DNA from: Streptomyces ambofaciens ATCC 23877
GTDB taxonomy: Bacteria; Actinomycetota; Actinomycetes; Streptomycetales; Streptomycetaceae
Length of the DNA: 64,000 nt
Assembly: GCF_001267885.1 (NCBI RefSeq)
Contig: NZ_CP012382.1
Coordinates: forward strand, 7,303,001-7,367,000
Direction: 5' to 3'
Shown here: in pieces, positions 25,716 to 34,263 of the stretch
How positions within the stretch are numbered: position 1 is the first letter of the stretch
Layout of the letters: every line of letters begins with the position of its first letter
The notes under the pieces: model-generated
What the model was told of the DNA's origin: nothing
Database searches by the model: none
The model's input: only the letters and a program-made list of their open reading frames with translations
Position numbers and translations under genes: made by a program

Positions 25716-26300
25716 TCAGCGGTGCGTCTTGGCCAGCAGTTCAAGGATCTCGGCCGTGGTACCCGTCTCGCCGAGGCGCGGGAAGATCCGCTCGACGCTG
25801 TTGCGGTGCGCCTCGGGGTCCATGTCGCTCATGGCGTCGGTGGCGAGCGTGACGTGGTAGCCGTGCTCGTGCGCGGCGCGGGCGGTCGACTCCACGCCGA
25901 TGCTGGTGGCGATGCCGGTGAGCACGATCTGGGTGACCCCGCGGCGGCGCAGCTGGACGTCGAGACCGGTGCCGTGGAAGGCACCCCAGTTGCGCTTGGT
26001 GACGGTGAGGTCGCCGGGGTGACCGGCGAGTTCGTCGACGACGACGTCCCAGCCCTCGGGCCGGGTGCCACCGGCGCCACCGGTCTCCGTACGGCCGGGC
26101 ACGGCGTCCGCCCCGTCGGCGGCGAAGGAGACCCGCACCAGGACCACGGGCAGTTCCCGGGCGCGGAACGCCTCGGCCAGCTCGGCGCTGCGGGCGACGA
26201 CCTCCGCGCCGCCGTGGGGAGCGGTGGGCGCGGCGACGATGCCGGCCTGGAGGTCGATCACGACGAGGGCGGTGCGGGGGTCGAGGGAGGTGACTGCCAT
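25716..26300 (-). CDS. Isochorismatase-family hydrolase
   Basis: 194 aa. alpha/beta fold with VVIDLQAG (Asp) and TVTKRNWGAF (Lys) motifs; the cis-peptide/nucleophile segment reads TGIATSIGVESTA, with Gly where cysteine-hydrolases (nicotinamidase, N-carbamoylsarcosine amidase) have Cys. This fits the EntB/isochorismatase-like branch or a Cys-less variant. Starts 13 nt after the MarR gene ends, so the two are one operon and the substrate may be the MarR ligand. Confidence 0.87.
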   Translation of the reverse strand: MAVTSLDPRTALVVIDLQAGIVAAPTAPHGGAEVVARSAELAEAFRARELPVVLVRVSFAADGADAVPGRTETGGAGGTRPEGWDVVVDELAGHPGDLTVTKRNWGAFHGTGLDVQLRRRGVTQIVLTGIATSIGVESTARAAHEHGYHVTLATDAMSDMDPEAHRNSVERIFPRLGETGTTAEILELLAKTHR

Positions 26301-26313
26301 GAGATGGTGCCTT

Positions 26314-26826
26314 TCAGGTGGTACGGGAAGCGCCGGGATCCGGCCGGGTGAGCCGGTCCAGCAGGACGAGCGCGCGCAGGACCGTGTCCCGCTCCTCCTC
26401 GGTGCACCGGTCCTGGAAGGCGCGGGCCAGCCACTCCTCGCGGACCTGCCGGTCGCCCTCCAAACGGGCGCGGCCGGCCTCGGTGAGCGTGACCAGTTGC
26501 CGGCGGCCGTCCTCGGGGTCGGGGCTGCGACGGATCAGACCGTGCCGGTCCAGGGCGGCCAGCGTCGCCGCCATCGACTGCGGGCGCACGCCCTCGGCGG
26601 ACGCCAGCGCGCTCGCGGTCGCCGCGCCGTCCTTGCCGACCAGCGTGAGCGCCGACACCTGGGACGGTGTGAGGTCCTCGTCCCGGGCGACCTCCCGGAT
26701 GCGGCGCCGCAACCGGCTGAAGACCACGCGCAGCTCGTGTGCGGCGCGGGCGGCGGTGTCGGAGACGTCCTCTCCGGGGCCGGCGGCACCGGGGCCAAAA
26801 CCGCGTCCGGCGGCATGCGCGTCCAT
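26314..26826 (-). CDS. MarR-family transcriptional regulator
   Basis: 170 aa from ATG 26826; the frame extends upstream but conserved sequence starts later. Winged-helix core: LTPSQVSALTLVGKDG, recognition region RPQSMAATLAALDRHGLI and wing DPEDGRRQLVTLTEAG. Regulates divergently placed and own genes in most cases. A 24-nt inverted repeat 29 nt upstream is a good operator candidate. Cotranscribed with the isochorismatase-family hydrolase. Confidence 0.9.
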   Translation of the reverse strand: MDAHAAGRGFGPGAAGPGEDVSDTAARAAHELRVVFSRLRRRIREVARDEDLTPSQVSALTLVGKDGAATASALASAEGVRPQSMAATLAALDRHGLIRRSPDPEDGRRQLVTLTEAGRARLEGDRQVREEWLARAFQDRCTEEERDTVLRALVLLDRLTRPDPGASRTT

Positions 26827-26854
26827 GCCGTTCACCGTAAAACCGACAGGGAGG

Positions 26855-26878
26855 ACTGTCCAGTTCAGGCTGCACAGT
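26855..26878. promoter_or_regulatory. Candidate MarR operator
   Basis: ACTGTCCAG-TTCAGG-CTGCACAGT, 9-bp arms matching at 8 of 9 positions. It lies between the MarR gene (minus) and the metallophosphoesterase gene (plus), so it may control both. Size and symmetry suit a MarR dimer. Confidence 0.55.
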
Positions 26879-26935
26879 TTTGCCTGGTCATTGCCGCGGA
26901 GGGCCCCGGCACCCGCCCGCACCTAAGCTGGAGGC

Positions 26936-27436
26936 GTGCGCCTGCTGCTCATGTCCGACACCCACCTGCCGAAGCGGGCGAAGGAGCTGCCCGCGCGGCT
27001 GCTGGCGGAGATCCCGCACGCCGACGTCGTCGTACACGCGGGCGACTGGGTCGACACCGACACCCTCGACCTGCTGGAGAACCGCAGCAAAAGACTCGTC
27101 GGCGTGTACGGCAACAACGACGGCCCCGGCCTGCGGGCGCGGCTGCCCGAGGTGGCCCGCGTCGCGCTCGGGGGCCTGCGCCTCGGCGTGGTCCACGAGA
27201 CCGGCGCCGCCCAGGGCCGCGAGGCACGCTGCGCCGCCCGCTTCCCGGACCTCGACGCGCTGGTCTTCGGGCACAGCCACATCCCCTGGGACACCACCGC
27301 CGAGACCGGTCTGCGCCTGCTCAACCCGGGGTCGCCGACCGACCGGCGACGGCAGCCGTACTGCACGTACATGACGGCCGAGGTCGCCGACGGCCGGCTC
27401 CGGCACGTCGAGCTCCACCGGCTGCCGAGACGGTAG
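26936..27436 (+). CDS. YfcE-type metallophosphoesterase
   Basis: 166 aa, GTG start. Calcineurin-like metal motifs in order: MSDTHLP (D-x-H), HAGDWVD (GD), YGNNDG (GNxD), VHETG and FGHSHIPW (GHxH). Small soluble members are phosphodiesterases of broad specificity. Divergent to the MarR/hydrolase operon across the shared operator region. Confidence 0.92.
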   Translation: MRLLLMSDTHLPKRAKELPARLLAEIPHADVVVHAGDWVDTDTLDLLENRSKRLVGVYGNNDGPGLRARLPEVARVALGGLRLGVVHETGAAQGREARCAARFPDLDALVFGHSHIPWDTTAETGLRLLNPGSPTDRRRQPYCTYMTAEVADGRLRHVELHRLPRR

Positions 27437-27653
27437 GCGCTCACAACCGCCGAGGCGATGATCCGGCACGGGTGCGGCCGCCGGGCCAGGAGCCGGGCAT
27501 GTGCCCGTGTGCCGACCGTGGGTCCGGCCACCGCTGCCGTTCTCGGCCCGAACGCCACGCCCACCGCGGACCAGCCCGAACGCCCCGCGTACGGCGTCAC
27601 GGCCGACGACGCCGTGAGCGGGGTACAGCGGCCGGACGTGTCGACGGGCCCGG

Positions 27654-28019
27654 CTACTCGTCCCAGGCCTGGACGGTGGTCTGCTCGACTATCTCGCCGT
27701 CCCGCAGCGACAGCATCGACTCCGCGAGTACCCGCACGCCGTCCGGGTACGTGCACTCCTCGGTGAAGGCGACCTGGTCGCCCTGCACGACACAACGCGC
27801 CAGTCGGTGCGTCATGTCGCGGTCGTAGACGTCGCCGAGCATCTCCGCGATCTCGTCCCGGCCGTGCAGGACCTTGGGGCGGCTGGGCTGGTCGTACCGG
27901 TCGACGATGCGGACCTCGGCGTCCGGCGCGTAGAGCGACACCAGGGGCGCCGCCGTCTCACCTTCGATGCCCCTGCGCAGGGCTTCGACGTCGAAACCGG
28001 GGCTTGCATGGGTACCCAT
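27654..28019 (-). CDS. SnoaL/NTF2-like protein
   Basis: 121 aa from ATG 28019, with GAGGAGG 5-6 nt upstream. Cone-like alpha+beta NTF2 fold: N-terminal helix DVEALRRGIEGE, core LYAPDAEVRIVDRYD and C-terminal strands TEECTYPDGVRVL and IVEQTTVQAWDE. Members are small-molecule isomerases/hydrolases or orphan binders; no catalytic residues can be assigned. Monocistronic. Confidence 0.8.
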   Translation of the reverse strand: MGTHASPGFDVEALRRGIEGETAAPLVSLYAPDAEVRIVDRYDQPSRPKVLHGRDEIAEMLGDVYDRDMTHRLARCVVQGDQVAFTEECTYPDGVRVLAESMLSLRDGEIVEQTTVQAWDE

Positions 28020-28193
28020 GACGACCTCCTCCGCAGTCCGCGGCCCGCGAAAGGGAGGACGGGCCGCCGGGCCCCCTCCTTTGAGCCTCCTCCGTCCGGG
28101 CGCCCGCGGCAACGCGGCCGGGGCACTGGTCCTGACGGGTGAGCGGGATCACCCGCCCGTGTCCGCCACCGGCCCGCCGGCGTTGCTCCGGGC

Positions 28194-28478
28194 ATGATCT
28201 CAACACGACGTATCGTCGCCGCTGTCGGGCTCGCCGCCGGTGTCACCGGCCTCGCCGCGCCCATGGCGAGCGCGGCCGACGGGGGCGCTCCGGCCGCCGA
28301 CAAGCTCAGTGTGCTGAAGACGCTGGACACGCTCGCGGTGGGCGACATGCCCGCCGAGGACCGGGCCCAGCTGCCGCGGCCCTCCCAGCAGCTGCACCGC
28401 CTCCAGGACCTCCAGCAGCTCCAGCAGGTCACCGGCCTGGTCTCCCCGGTGTTCGGCGTCCTCCCCGCCCTGGGCTGA
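28194..28478 (+). CDS. Small secreted protein of unknown function
   Basis: 94 aa, ATG start, no obvious ribosome-binding site. Signal peptide ([20 protein letters not shown], cleavage likely after ASA). The mature ~65-residue part is rich in Leu and Gln ([12 protein letters not shown]) and could be an amphipathic helix. Its DNA is followed by a strong terminator, supporting a stand-alone transcription unit. Small secreted proteins of this type are common in Streptomyces; no function is assigned. Confidence 0.7.
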   Translation: MISTRRIVAAVGLAAGVTGLAAPMASAADGGAPAADKLSVLKTLDTLAVGDMPAEDRAQLPRPSQQLHRLQDLQQLQQVTGLVSPVFGVLPALG

Positions 28479-28499
28479 CGGCCGCACCCGTTCGCCGTC

Positions 28500-28527
28500 G
28501 AGGGCCGCCCGGCGACGGGCGGCCCTC
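28500..28527. terminator. Terminator hairpin after small secreted protein
   Basis: Perfect 11-bp stem GAGGGCCGCCC / GGGCGGCCCTC with a 6-nt loop, 22 nt after the stop. Confidence 0.8.
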
Positions 28528-28666
28528 TCCCGCGTCCGGAGGCGTCCGCGCGGGTCGGCCGCCGCGGGCTCGACGTGCGCGCGTACGCCGTCGCGGCGCC
28601 CCTCGCCGACCGGTTGCGCGTAGGGTCGGACGGAACGGGATCGGCCGAAGAAGGAGTTCAAGGACC

Positions 28667-29755
28667 ATGGCGCAGGAAGTACGCGGCGTGATCGCACCGG
28701 GCAAGGACGAGCCGGTGCGGATCGAGACGATCGTCGTGCCCGACCCCGGCCCGGGCGAGGCCGTGGTCAGTATCCAGGCCTGCGGGGTGTGCCACACCGA
28801 CCTGCACTACAAACAGGGCGGCATCAGCGACGAGTTCCCCTTCCTGCTCGGACACGAGGCGGCGGGCGTCGTGGAGTCGGTCGGCGCCGGCGTCACCGAC
28901 GTGGCCCCCGGCGACTTCGTCATCCTCAACTGGCGTGCCGTGTGCGGAAAGTGCCGGGCCTGTCTGCGCGGCCGGCCCTGGTACTGCTTCGACACGCACA
29001 ACGCCGAGCAGAGGATGACCCTCGCCTCGACCGGCCAGGAACTCTCCCCGGCCCTCGGTATCGGCGCCTTCGCCGAGAAGACGCTGGTCGCCGCCGGGCA
29101 GTGCACCAAGGTCGATCCGGCCGTCCCGGCGCAGGCCGCCGGACTGCTGGGCTGCGGGGTGATGGCGGGCATCGGCGCCGCGATCAACACCGGGAACGTC
29201 GGCCGCGGCGACACGGTCGCCGTCATCGGCTGCGGCGGCGTCGGTGACGCGGCGATCGCCGGTTCCCACCTGGCCGGGGCCGCGAAGGTCATCGCCGTGG
29301 ACATCGACGACCGCAAACTGGAGACCGCCCGGGGCATGGGCGCCACCCACACCGTCAACTCGCGCGAGACCGACCCCGTCGAGGCGATCCGCGAACTGAC
29401 CGGCGGCTTCGGCGCCGACGTCGTCATCGAGGCGGTCGGCCGCCCGGAGACGTACCGGCAGGCCTTCTACGCCCGCGACCTGGCCGGCACCGTCGTCCTC
29501 GTCGGCGTACCGACACCCGAGATGAAGCTGGAACTGCCCCTGCTGGACGTCTTCGGGCGCGGCGGGTCGCTGAAGTCGTCCTGGTACGGGGACTGCCTGC
29601 CCTCCCGGGACTTCCCGATGCTCGTCGACCTCCATCTGCAGGGCCGGCTGGACCTGGACAAGTTCGTCACGGAGACCATCCGGCTCGACGAGGTGGAACA
29701 GGCCTTCGAGCGGATGCACGCCGGTGACGTGCTGCGTTCGGTGGTGGTGCTGTGA
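28667..29755 (+). CDS. mscR: S-(hydroxymethyl)mycothiol dehydrogenase (MscR)
   Basis: 362 aa, zinc-dependent alcohol dehydrogenase family. Catalytic-zinc Cys in [19 protein letters not shown], structural-zinc [15 protein letters not shown] and NAD-binding [12 protein letters not shown]. The combination matches actinobacterial mycothiol-dependent formaldehyde dehydrogenase/S-nitrosomycothiol reductase. It oxidises the formaldehyde-mycothiol adduct to S-formylmycothiol. Its stop overlaps the start of the metallo-hydrolase gene (TGATG), a conserved pair in mycothiol-containing bacteria. Confidence 0.93.
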   Translation: MAQEVRGVIAPGKDEPVRIETIVVPDPGPGEAVVSIQACGVCHTDLHYKQGGISDEFPFLLGHEAAGVVESVGAGVTDVAPGDFVILNWRAVCGKCRACLRGRPWYCFDTHNAEQRMTLASTGQELSPALGIGAFAEKTLVAAGQCTKVDPAVPAQAAGLLGCGVMAGIGAAINTGNVGRGDTVAVIGCGGVGDAAIAGSHLAGAAKVIAVDIDDRKLETARGMGATHTVNSRETDPVEAIRELTGGFGADVVIEAVGRPETYRQAFYARDLAGTVVLVGVPTPEMKLELPLLDVFGRGGSLKSSWYGDCLPSRDFPMLVDLHLQGRLDLDKFVTETIRLDEVEQAFERMHAGDVLRSVVVL

Positions 29756-30384
29756 TGGCCGCCCGCGTCGAACGCCTCGTCACCTCCGGACAGTTCAGCC
29801 TCGACGGCGGCACCTGGGACGTCGACAACAACGTCTGGCTCGTCGGCGACGACCACGAGGTGGTCGTCATCGACGCCGCCCACGACGCCGACGCCATCGC
29901 GGAGGCCGTCGGGGACCGACGGCTCACCGCCATCGTGTGCACCCACGCCCACAACGACCACGTCAACGCCGCGCCCGCGCTGGCCGAACGCACCGGCGCC
30001 ACCATCTGGCTGCACCGGGACGACCTGCCGCTGTGGCAGCAGACCCACCCCGACCGGAACCCCGATGCCTGGCTCTCCGACGAGCAGGTCATCGAGGCCG
30101 CCGGTGCCGACCTCACCGTCCTGCACACCCCCGGGCACGCCCCCGGCGCGGTCTGCCTGTACGACCCGGGCCTGGGCGCCGTGTTCACCGGCGACACCCT
30201 CTTCCAGGGCGGCCCCGGCGCCACCGGACGCTCGTACTCCCACTTCCCGACCATCATCGACTCGATCCGCGACCGGTTGCTCGTGCTCCCGCCCGCGACG
30301 AAGGTCCTCACCGGCCACGGCGACCCGACCACCGTCGGCGCCGAGGCACCGCACCTGGAGGAGTGGATCGCACGCGGGCACTGA
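29755..30384 (+). CDS. Metallo-beta-lactamase-fold hydrolase partner of MscR
   Basis: 209 aa, ATG 29755 overlapping the mscR stop. Zinc motif THAHNDHVNA (HxHxDH), then HTPGHAPG and FTGDTLFQGGPGATG, and GHGDPT at the end: glyoxalase II-like. The tight pairing suggests it hydrolyses the S-formylmycothiol made by MscR, or another mycothiol thioester, giving formate plus mycothiol. The homologous pair in M. tuberculosis is Rv2259/Rv2260 from memory. Confidence 0.9.
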   Translation: MAARVERLVTSGQFSLDGGTWDVDNNVWLVGDDHEVVVIDAAHDADAIAEAVGDRRLTAIVCTHAHNDHVNAAPALAERTGATIWLHRDDLPLWQQTHPDRNPDAWLSDEQVIEAAGADLTVLHTPGHAPGAVCLYDPGLGAVFTGDTLFQGGPGATGRSYSHFPTIIDSIRDRLLVLPPATKVLTGHGDPTTVGAEAPHLEEWIARGH

Positions 30385-30509
30385 CCCCCGGTCTCCGGGT
30401 AAGTAGGGGACACGCGTAAAAGGTGACAGAAGATGTCCGGCTTCCACGGCACCCTCGATCACGAGACCGCTCGCGCGGCACGGGTACGAGAAGAAACGGG
30501 AGGCCGGAC

Positions 30510-31424
30510 ATGTCACGGTCACTGGAAGGCAAGGTCGCACTGGTCGCCGGGGCGACCCGGGGCGCCGGACGCGGCATCGCCGTCGAACTGGGCGCGGCCG
30601 GGGCCACCGTCTACGTCACCGGCCGCAGCACCCGGGCCCGGCGTTCGGAGTACGACCGCCCCGAGACCATCGAGGACACCGCCGACCTGGTCACCGAGGC
30701 CGGCGGCCACGGCATCGCCGTACCCACCGACCACCTGGACCCGGCGCAGGTCGCCGTGCTCGTCGATCGGGTGGCCCGCGAGCAGAACCGGCTCGACGTC
30801 CTGGTCAACGACATCTGGGGCGGTGAGAACCTCTTCGCGTGGGACAGCCCCGTCTGGGAGCACGATCTCGACAACGGACTCAGGCTCCTGCGGCTGGCGG
30901 TCGAGACCCACGCCGTCACCAGCCACCACGCGCTGCCGCTGCTGCTGCGCCACCCCGGCGGGCTGGTCGTCGAGGTCACCGACGGCACCGACGACTACAA
31001 CCGCGACCACTACCGCGTCTCCTTCTTCTACGACCTCGCCAAGACGTCCGTCCTGCGCATGGCCTTCGCCCTCGGCCACGAACTGGGACCGCGCGGTGCC
31101 ACGGCCGTCGCGCTGACGCCGGGCTGGCTGCGCTCCGAGATCATGCTCGACCACTTCGGCGTGCGCGAGGAGAACTGGCGCGACGCCCTGGACCGCGTCC
31201 CGCACTTCGCCATCTCCGAGACGCCCCGCTACGTCGGCCGCGCCGTCACGGCCCTCGCCGCCGACCCGGACGTGGCGCGCTTCAACGGCCGGTCCCTCTC
31301 CAGCGGGGGCCTCGCCCAGGAGTACGGATTCACCGACCTCGACGGCAGCCGTCCGGACGCCTGGCGCTACGTCGTCGAGGTCCAGGACGCCGACAAGCCG
31401 GCCGACGTCACCGGTTACCGCTGA
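30510..31424 (+). CDS. SDR-family oxidoreductase
   Basis: 304 aa from ATG 30510 (GGGAGG 5 nt upstream). TGxxxGxG region AGATRGAGRGIA binds NAD(P); LVNDIWGG replaces the usual NNAG; catalytic Tyr-x3-Lys in FFYDLAKTS. This long SDR group (SDR family with C-terminal extension PDAWRYVVEVQ) has no assigned substrate. Its 3' end overlaps the convergent membrane-protein gene by 17 nt. Confidence 0.87.
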   Translation: MSRSLEGKVALVAGATRGAGRGIAVELGAAGATVYVTGRSTRARRSEYDRPETIEDTADLVTEAGGHGIAVPTDHLDPAQVAVLVDRVAREQNRLDVLVNDIWGGENLFAWDSPVWEHDLDNGLRLLRLAVETHAVTSHHALPLLLRHPGGLVVEVTDGTDDYNRDHYRVSFFYDLAKTSVLRMAFALGHELGPRGATAVALTPGWLRSEIMLDHFGVREENWRDALDRVPHFAISETPRYVGRAVTALAADPDVARFNGRSLSSGGLAQEYGFTDLDGSRPDAWRYVVEVQDADKPADVTGYR

Positions 31425-31947
31425 CGGGCGGGAGCGGCCACCGGGCCGGGTGCCCCGGCGGCAGGGCCAGGTCCCGGCGCACGGCCGTGTAGTAGCCCTC
31501 GCGCCCGGCACGCTGCCGCTCCAGCAGCACCTGCCAGGCCTGCGGGTCGTGCGTCTCCTCGCGCAGGAAACGCTCCATCTCCATCACCGTCACGAACCAG
31601 GCCCGCGCCTTCTCCACCACCTCCGCACTGCCCAGCAGGAGCAGGGCCTCGCCGGCGGGGTCCCGGGCGAACGTGGCCTCCGCCTGTGCCGAAGCGGCCT
31701 CCTGGGGAGACAGGGGGTGCGGGTGGGGGTCGTTGCCGAGGTGGGCCGCGATCCGGTACGTCAGCGTGACGGAGGCCTTCAGCGTCCGCGCGTAGTCGGC
31801 GTAGACGGCGAGCCGCCGCTCCTCCCAGCGCGCAGCGGTCTCCCGGCGGAAGCGGGCGCCGTCGCTGCGGACCACGGCGAGGTACGAACCGAGCGCGCCG
31901 ATGACGACGCCGAGCAGAGCGGGGAGTTGCTGCAGGAACGCGGACAT
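31408..31947 (-). CDS. Hypothetical membrane-anchored protein
   Basis: 179 aa from ATG 31947. One N-terminal TM helix (LPALLGVVIGALGSYLAV), then a soluble helical domain rich in Arg/Glu (RFRRETAARWEERRLAVYADYARTL), probably coiled coil. Streptomyces genomes encode many such single-TM proteins of unknown role. Convergent overlap with the SDR gene by 17 nt. Confidence 0.7.
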   Translation of the reverse strand: MSAFLQQLPALLGVVIGALGSYLAVVRSDGARFRRETAARWEERRLAVYADYARTLKASVTLTYRIAAHLGNDPHPHPLSPQEAASAQAEATFARDPAGEALLLLGSAEVVEKARAWFVTVMEMERFLREETHDPQAWQVLLERQRAGREGYYTAVRRDLALPPGHPARWPLPPVSGNR

Positions 31948-31997
31948 GGACGCACGGTATCCGCCCGGCCGATCGGCAGGGCAGTACGGTCGGGCGC

Positions 31998-32798
31998 ATG
32001 ACGGACACACGGCGTTTCGGGGACCACGGCGTACTCGTCACGGGGGCGGCCCGGGGGATCGGCGCGGCCACCGCCCGCCGGCTCGCCACCGAGGGGGCGA
32101 GGGTGCTGGTGACCGACGTGGACCTGGGCGCGGCGCGGCGGACGGCGGGGGAGCTGACGGAACGGGGGCTCACCGCCGAGGCGTTCGCCTGCGACGTGGG
32201 TGACCGGGTGTCCGTCGAGGCGGCCGTGGCCCATGCCGTGGCCACCTTCGGCACCCTGGACGTGCTGGTCAACAACGCCTACGCGTGCACGCCCGACGCC
32301 CCGCTCTTCGAGGACGAACCGGACGAGGCCTGGGCCCGCGACCTCGACGTCACCCTCACCGGTGCCTACCGCTGCTGCCGGGCGGCGCTCCCGCACCTGG
32401 CGGCCTCCGGGCGCGGTGCGATCGTGAGCATCGGCTCGGTCAACGGCGTCCAGGACTTCGGCAACCACGCCTACAGCGCGGCCAAGGCCGGTCTCGCCTC
32501 GCTGACCCGCACCCTCGCCGGCCACGCCGCCCCGCGCGGCGTCCGCGTCAACCTCGTGACGCCGGGCACCGTGCGCACCACGGCCTGGGAGGGCCGGGAC
32601 GAGGAACTGGCGGCGGTGCGCCGGCTGTACCCGCTGGGCCGGGTCGGCGAACCCGACGACATCGCCGCAGCCGTCGCCTTCCTCGCCTCGCGCGACGCGT
32701 CCTGGATCACCGGCACCACGCTGGTGGTCGACGGCGGTCTGACCGCCGTCAACACCGGGTTCCGGCAGGCGCTCCAAGAACGGCACGACACGGACTGA
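31998..32798 (+). CDS. SDR-family oxidoreductase (3-ketoacyl reductase/FabG-like)
   Basis: 266 aa. Classical SDR: VTGAARGIGAATA, LVNNAYA (NNAG variant), catalytic Ser in SIGSVNG, YSAAKAG and the C-terminal ITGTTLVVDGG. Substrate not predictable. Divergent from the preceding minus-strand gene; downstream is the separate L,D-transpeptidase. Confidence 0.9.
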   Translation: MTDTRRFGDHGVLVTGAARGIGAATARRLATEGARVLVTDVDLGAARRTAGELTERGLTAEAFACDVGDRVSVEAAVAHAVATFGTLDVLVNNAYACTPDAPLFEDEPDEAWARDLDVTLTGAYRCCRAALPHLAASGRGAIVSIGSVNGVQDFGNHAYSAAKAGLASLTRTLAGHAAPRGVRVNLVTPGTVRTTAWEGRDEELAAVRRLYPLGRVGEPDDIAAAVAFLASRDASWITGTTLVVDGGLTAVNTGFRQALQERHDTD

Positions 32799-32965
32799 CC
32801 GAGCCCGCCGGAGCCCCGGGGACCCGGTCGTGTTTGTCACCGTTTCGTACCGACGCGGCCGTGGCGGGCAACCGAAGCCGCCCGACGTCGGTCTACCAGG
32901 CGGGAATCGCACCACGGGCGACCTTCCGCCCGCTTCCACCGCTTCGACGCGAAAGGCTGACCGCC

Positions 32966-33661
32966 ATGGGGGACATACGCAGACGGGGTGCCGTCGCACT
33001 CGGGGTCACCGCGCTGGTGGCACCGCTCACACTCGTCCTGGGCGCCGCGCCGGCCCAGGCGGCGAGCTGCACCACGCAGACCGGCCCGTACCAGAAGAAG
33101 GTGGAGAAGTTCCTCGGCCGCCCGGCCGACGGCAAGCAGTCCACCGCCGACTGCAAGGCGATCCGCGCCTTCCAGACCAAGCACGGCATCACGCCGAACA
33201 TCGGCTACGCGGGCCCCGTCACCTGGGGCGTCATGAACCTGATGCAGAAGCAGAAGGCCGTCGGCAAGACTCCCAACAAGTCGGGCAAGTGCCCGGTCAA
33301 CAAGGGCCGCATCGCCTGCGTGGACCTCACCCTCCAGCTGAGCTGGGTCCAGGACGGCAAGAAGCTCGTCTACGGACCGGTCCCGGTCCGCACCGGGCGC
33401 AACGGCCACGAGACGCGCACCGGGCTCAAGAAGGTCTACTGGCGCAACATCGACCACCACTCGACCATCTACGACGTGCCGATGCCCTACAGCCAGTTCT
33501 TCGACGGGGGCCAGGCGTTCCACTCGGCCGGCGTCAGCATGTGGAACCCGCCGGGCTCCCACGGCTGCGTCAACATGACGAAGACCGACGCCAAGAAGTA
33601 CTGGTCGCTGCTGAAGAAGGGCGATGACGTCTTCGTGTACGGCCGCAAGCCGGGCACCTGA
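32966..33661 (+). CDS. Secreted L,D-transpeptidase with peptidoglycan-binding domain
   Basis: 231 aa from ATG 32966 (GAAAGG ~9 nt upstream). Signal peptide ending near APAQA, peptidoglycan-binding type-1 domain (~40-90, KVEKFLGRPADG...IGYAGPVTWGVM), then a YkuD domain with HSAGVSMWNPPGSHGCVNM, containing the catalytic His and Cys. L,D-transpeptidases make 3-3 cross-links or attach proteins to meso-DAP/LL-DAP peptidoglycan outside the membrane. Followed by its own terminator. Confidence 0.92.
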   Translation: MGDIRRRGAVALGVTALVAPLTLVLGAAPAQAASCTTQTGPYQKKVEKFLGRPADGKQSTADCKAIRAFQTKHGITPNIGYAGPVTWGVMNLMQKQKAVGKTPNKSGKCPVNKGRIACVDLTLQLSWVQDGKKLVYGPVPVRTGRNGHETRTGLKKVYWRNIDHHSTIYDVPMPYSQFFDGGQAFHSAGVSMWNPPGSHGCVNMTKTDAKKYWSLLKKGDDVFVYGRKPGT

Positions 33662-33670
33662 CCGACCGGG

Positions 33671-33706
33671 GCGCCCGGCCCGCGCCGCCGTGTCACGGCC
33701 GGGCGC
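33671..33706 (+). terminator. Terminator after L,D-transpeptidase
   Basis: GCGCCCGGCC (33671-33680) pairs with GGCCGGGCGC (33697-33706), 10 bp, 10 nt after the stop. Confidence 0.7.
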
Positions 33707-33722
33707 GTCCGCGAAGTCCGGG

Positions 33723-33860
33723 ATCTCCGGCCCGGCCGCGGCTTTCCCGGGGTGAGGCGGTGTGCCGTCGGCCACACTCGTCGAGGAGCGCACCGGGCTC
33801 CCGGTCGTCGTGGCGAACGACACACCGTCTTCGTGGGGGCCGAGAAGTGATGCGGGGCCG
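33723..33860 (+). pseudogene. Remnant of a ROK-family sugar kinase/regulator gene
   Basis: The plus frame from 33723 reads ISGPAAAFPG, a stop, then GGVPSATLVEERTGLPVVVANDT. This matches the ROK segment PGW-x-GVPLxxxLEERTGLPVVVAND that precedes the metal/phosphate site; the TGA at 33753 takes the place of the conserved Trp (TGG). Downstream homology continues only in another frame (GAEK, stop, CGAGYGLD-like). About 45 codons survive, with no start, ATP motif or zinc-site end. Clearly decayed. Confidence 0.6.
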
Positions 33861-34033
33861 GGTACGGCCTGGATCGGGGGCCGTGTGCGGCAGGACACAG
33901 TCGCCGGGAACGAACTCGCCCCGAGGTCTTGACAGATGGGGAGATCGACGTGATCAGTAACACGGTCCGTTATGTCCGTTTGGCTCGCGATTACTCACAT
34001 CGTCTTCACGCCCGGCGCCGTATGCTTCACAGC

Positions 34034-34207
34034 ATGTCCACCACTGTTGAACCTTCCTCCGAGCGATCGGCTGCCGAGGTCAACGAGGAGATCCGGGCCC
34101 TGTGGCTCCGGTCGGGCGGGACACTGAGCGTCGAGCAGCGCGCGGAGTACCAGCGGCTCGTCCTGGAGTGGGCCGCCGCGGCCCCGGACCCGGTGCGGGC
34201 CGCCTGA
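34034..34207 (+). CDS. Small hypothetical protein
   Basis: 57 aa from ATG 34034. Acidic/helical: AAEVNEEIRALWLRSGG then LSVEQRAEYQRLVLEWAAA. No TM, no motif. TATGCT lies only 7 nt before the ATG, so a leaderless transcript is conceivable. In-frame sequence upstream to 33929 includes a TTGACA-like hexamer but is less coding-like. Streptomyces carries many such DUF-type short proteins. Confidence 0.6.
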   Translation: MSTTVEPSSERSAAEVNEEIRALWLRSGGTLSVEQRAEYQRLVLEWAAAAPDPVRAA

Positions 34208-34263
34208 CCGGCGCCTGACCCTCCTCGGCGCATCGGATCACCGACCCGGGGCACCTCCATCGG

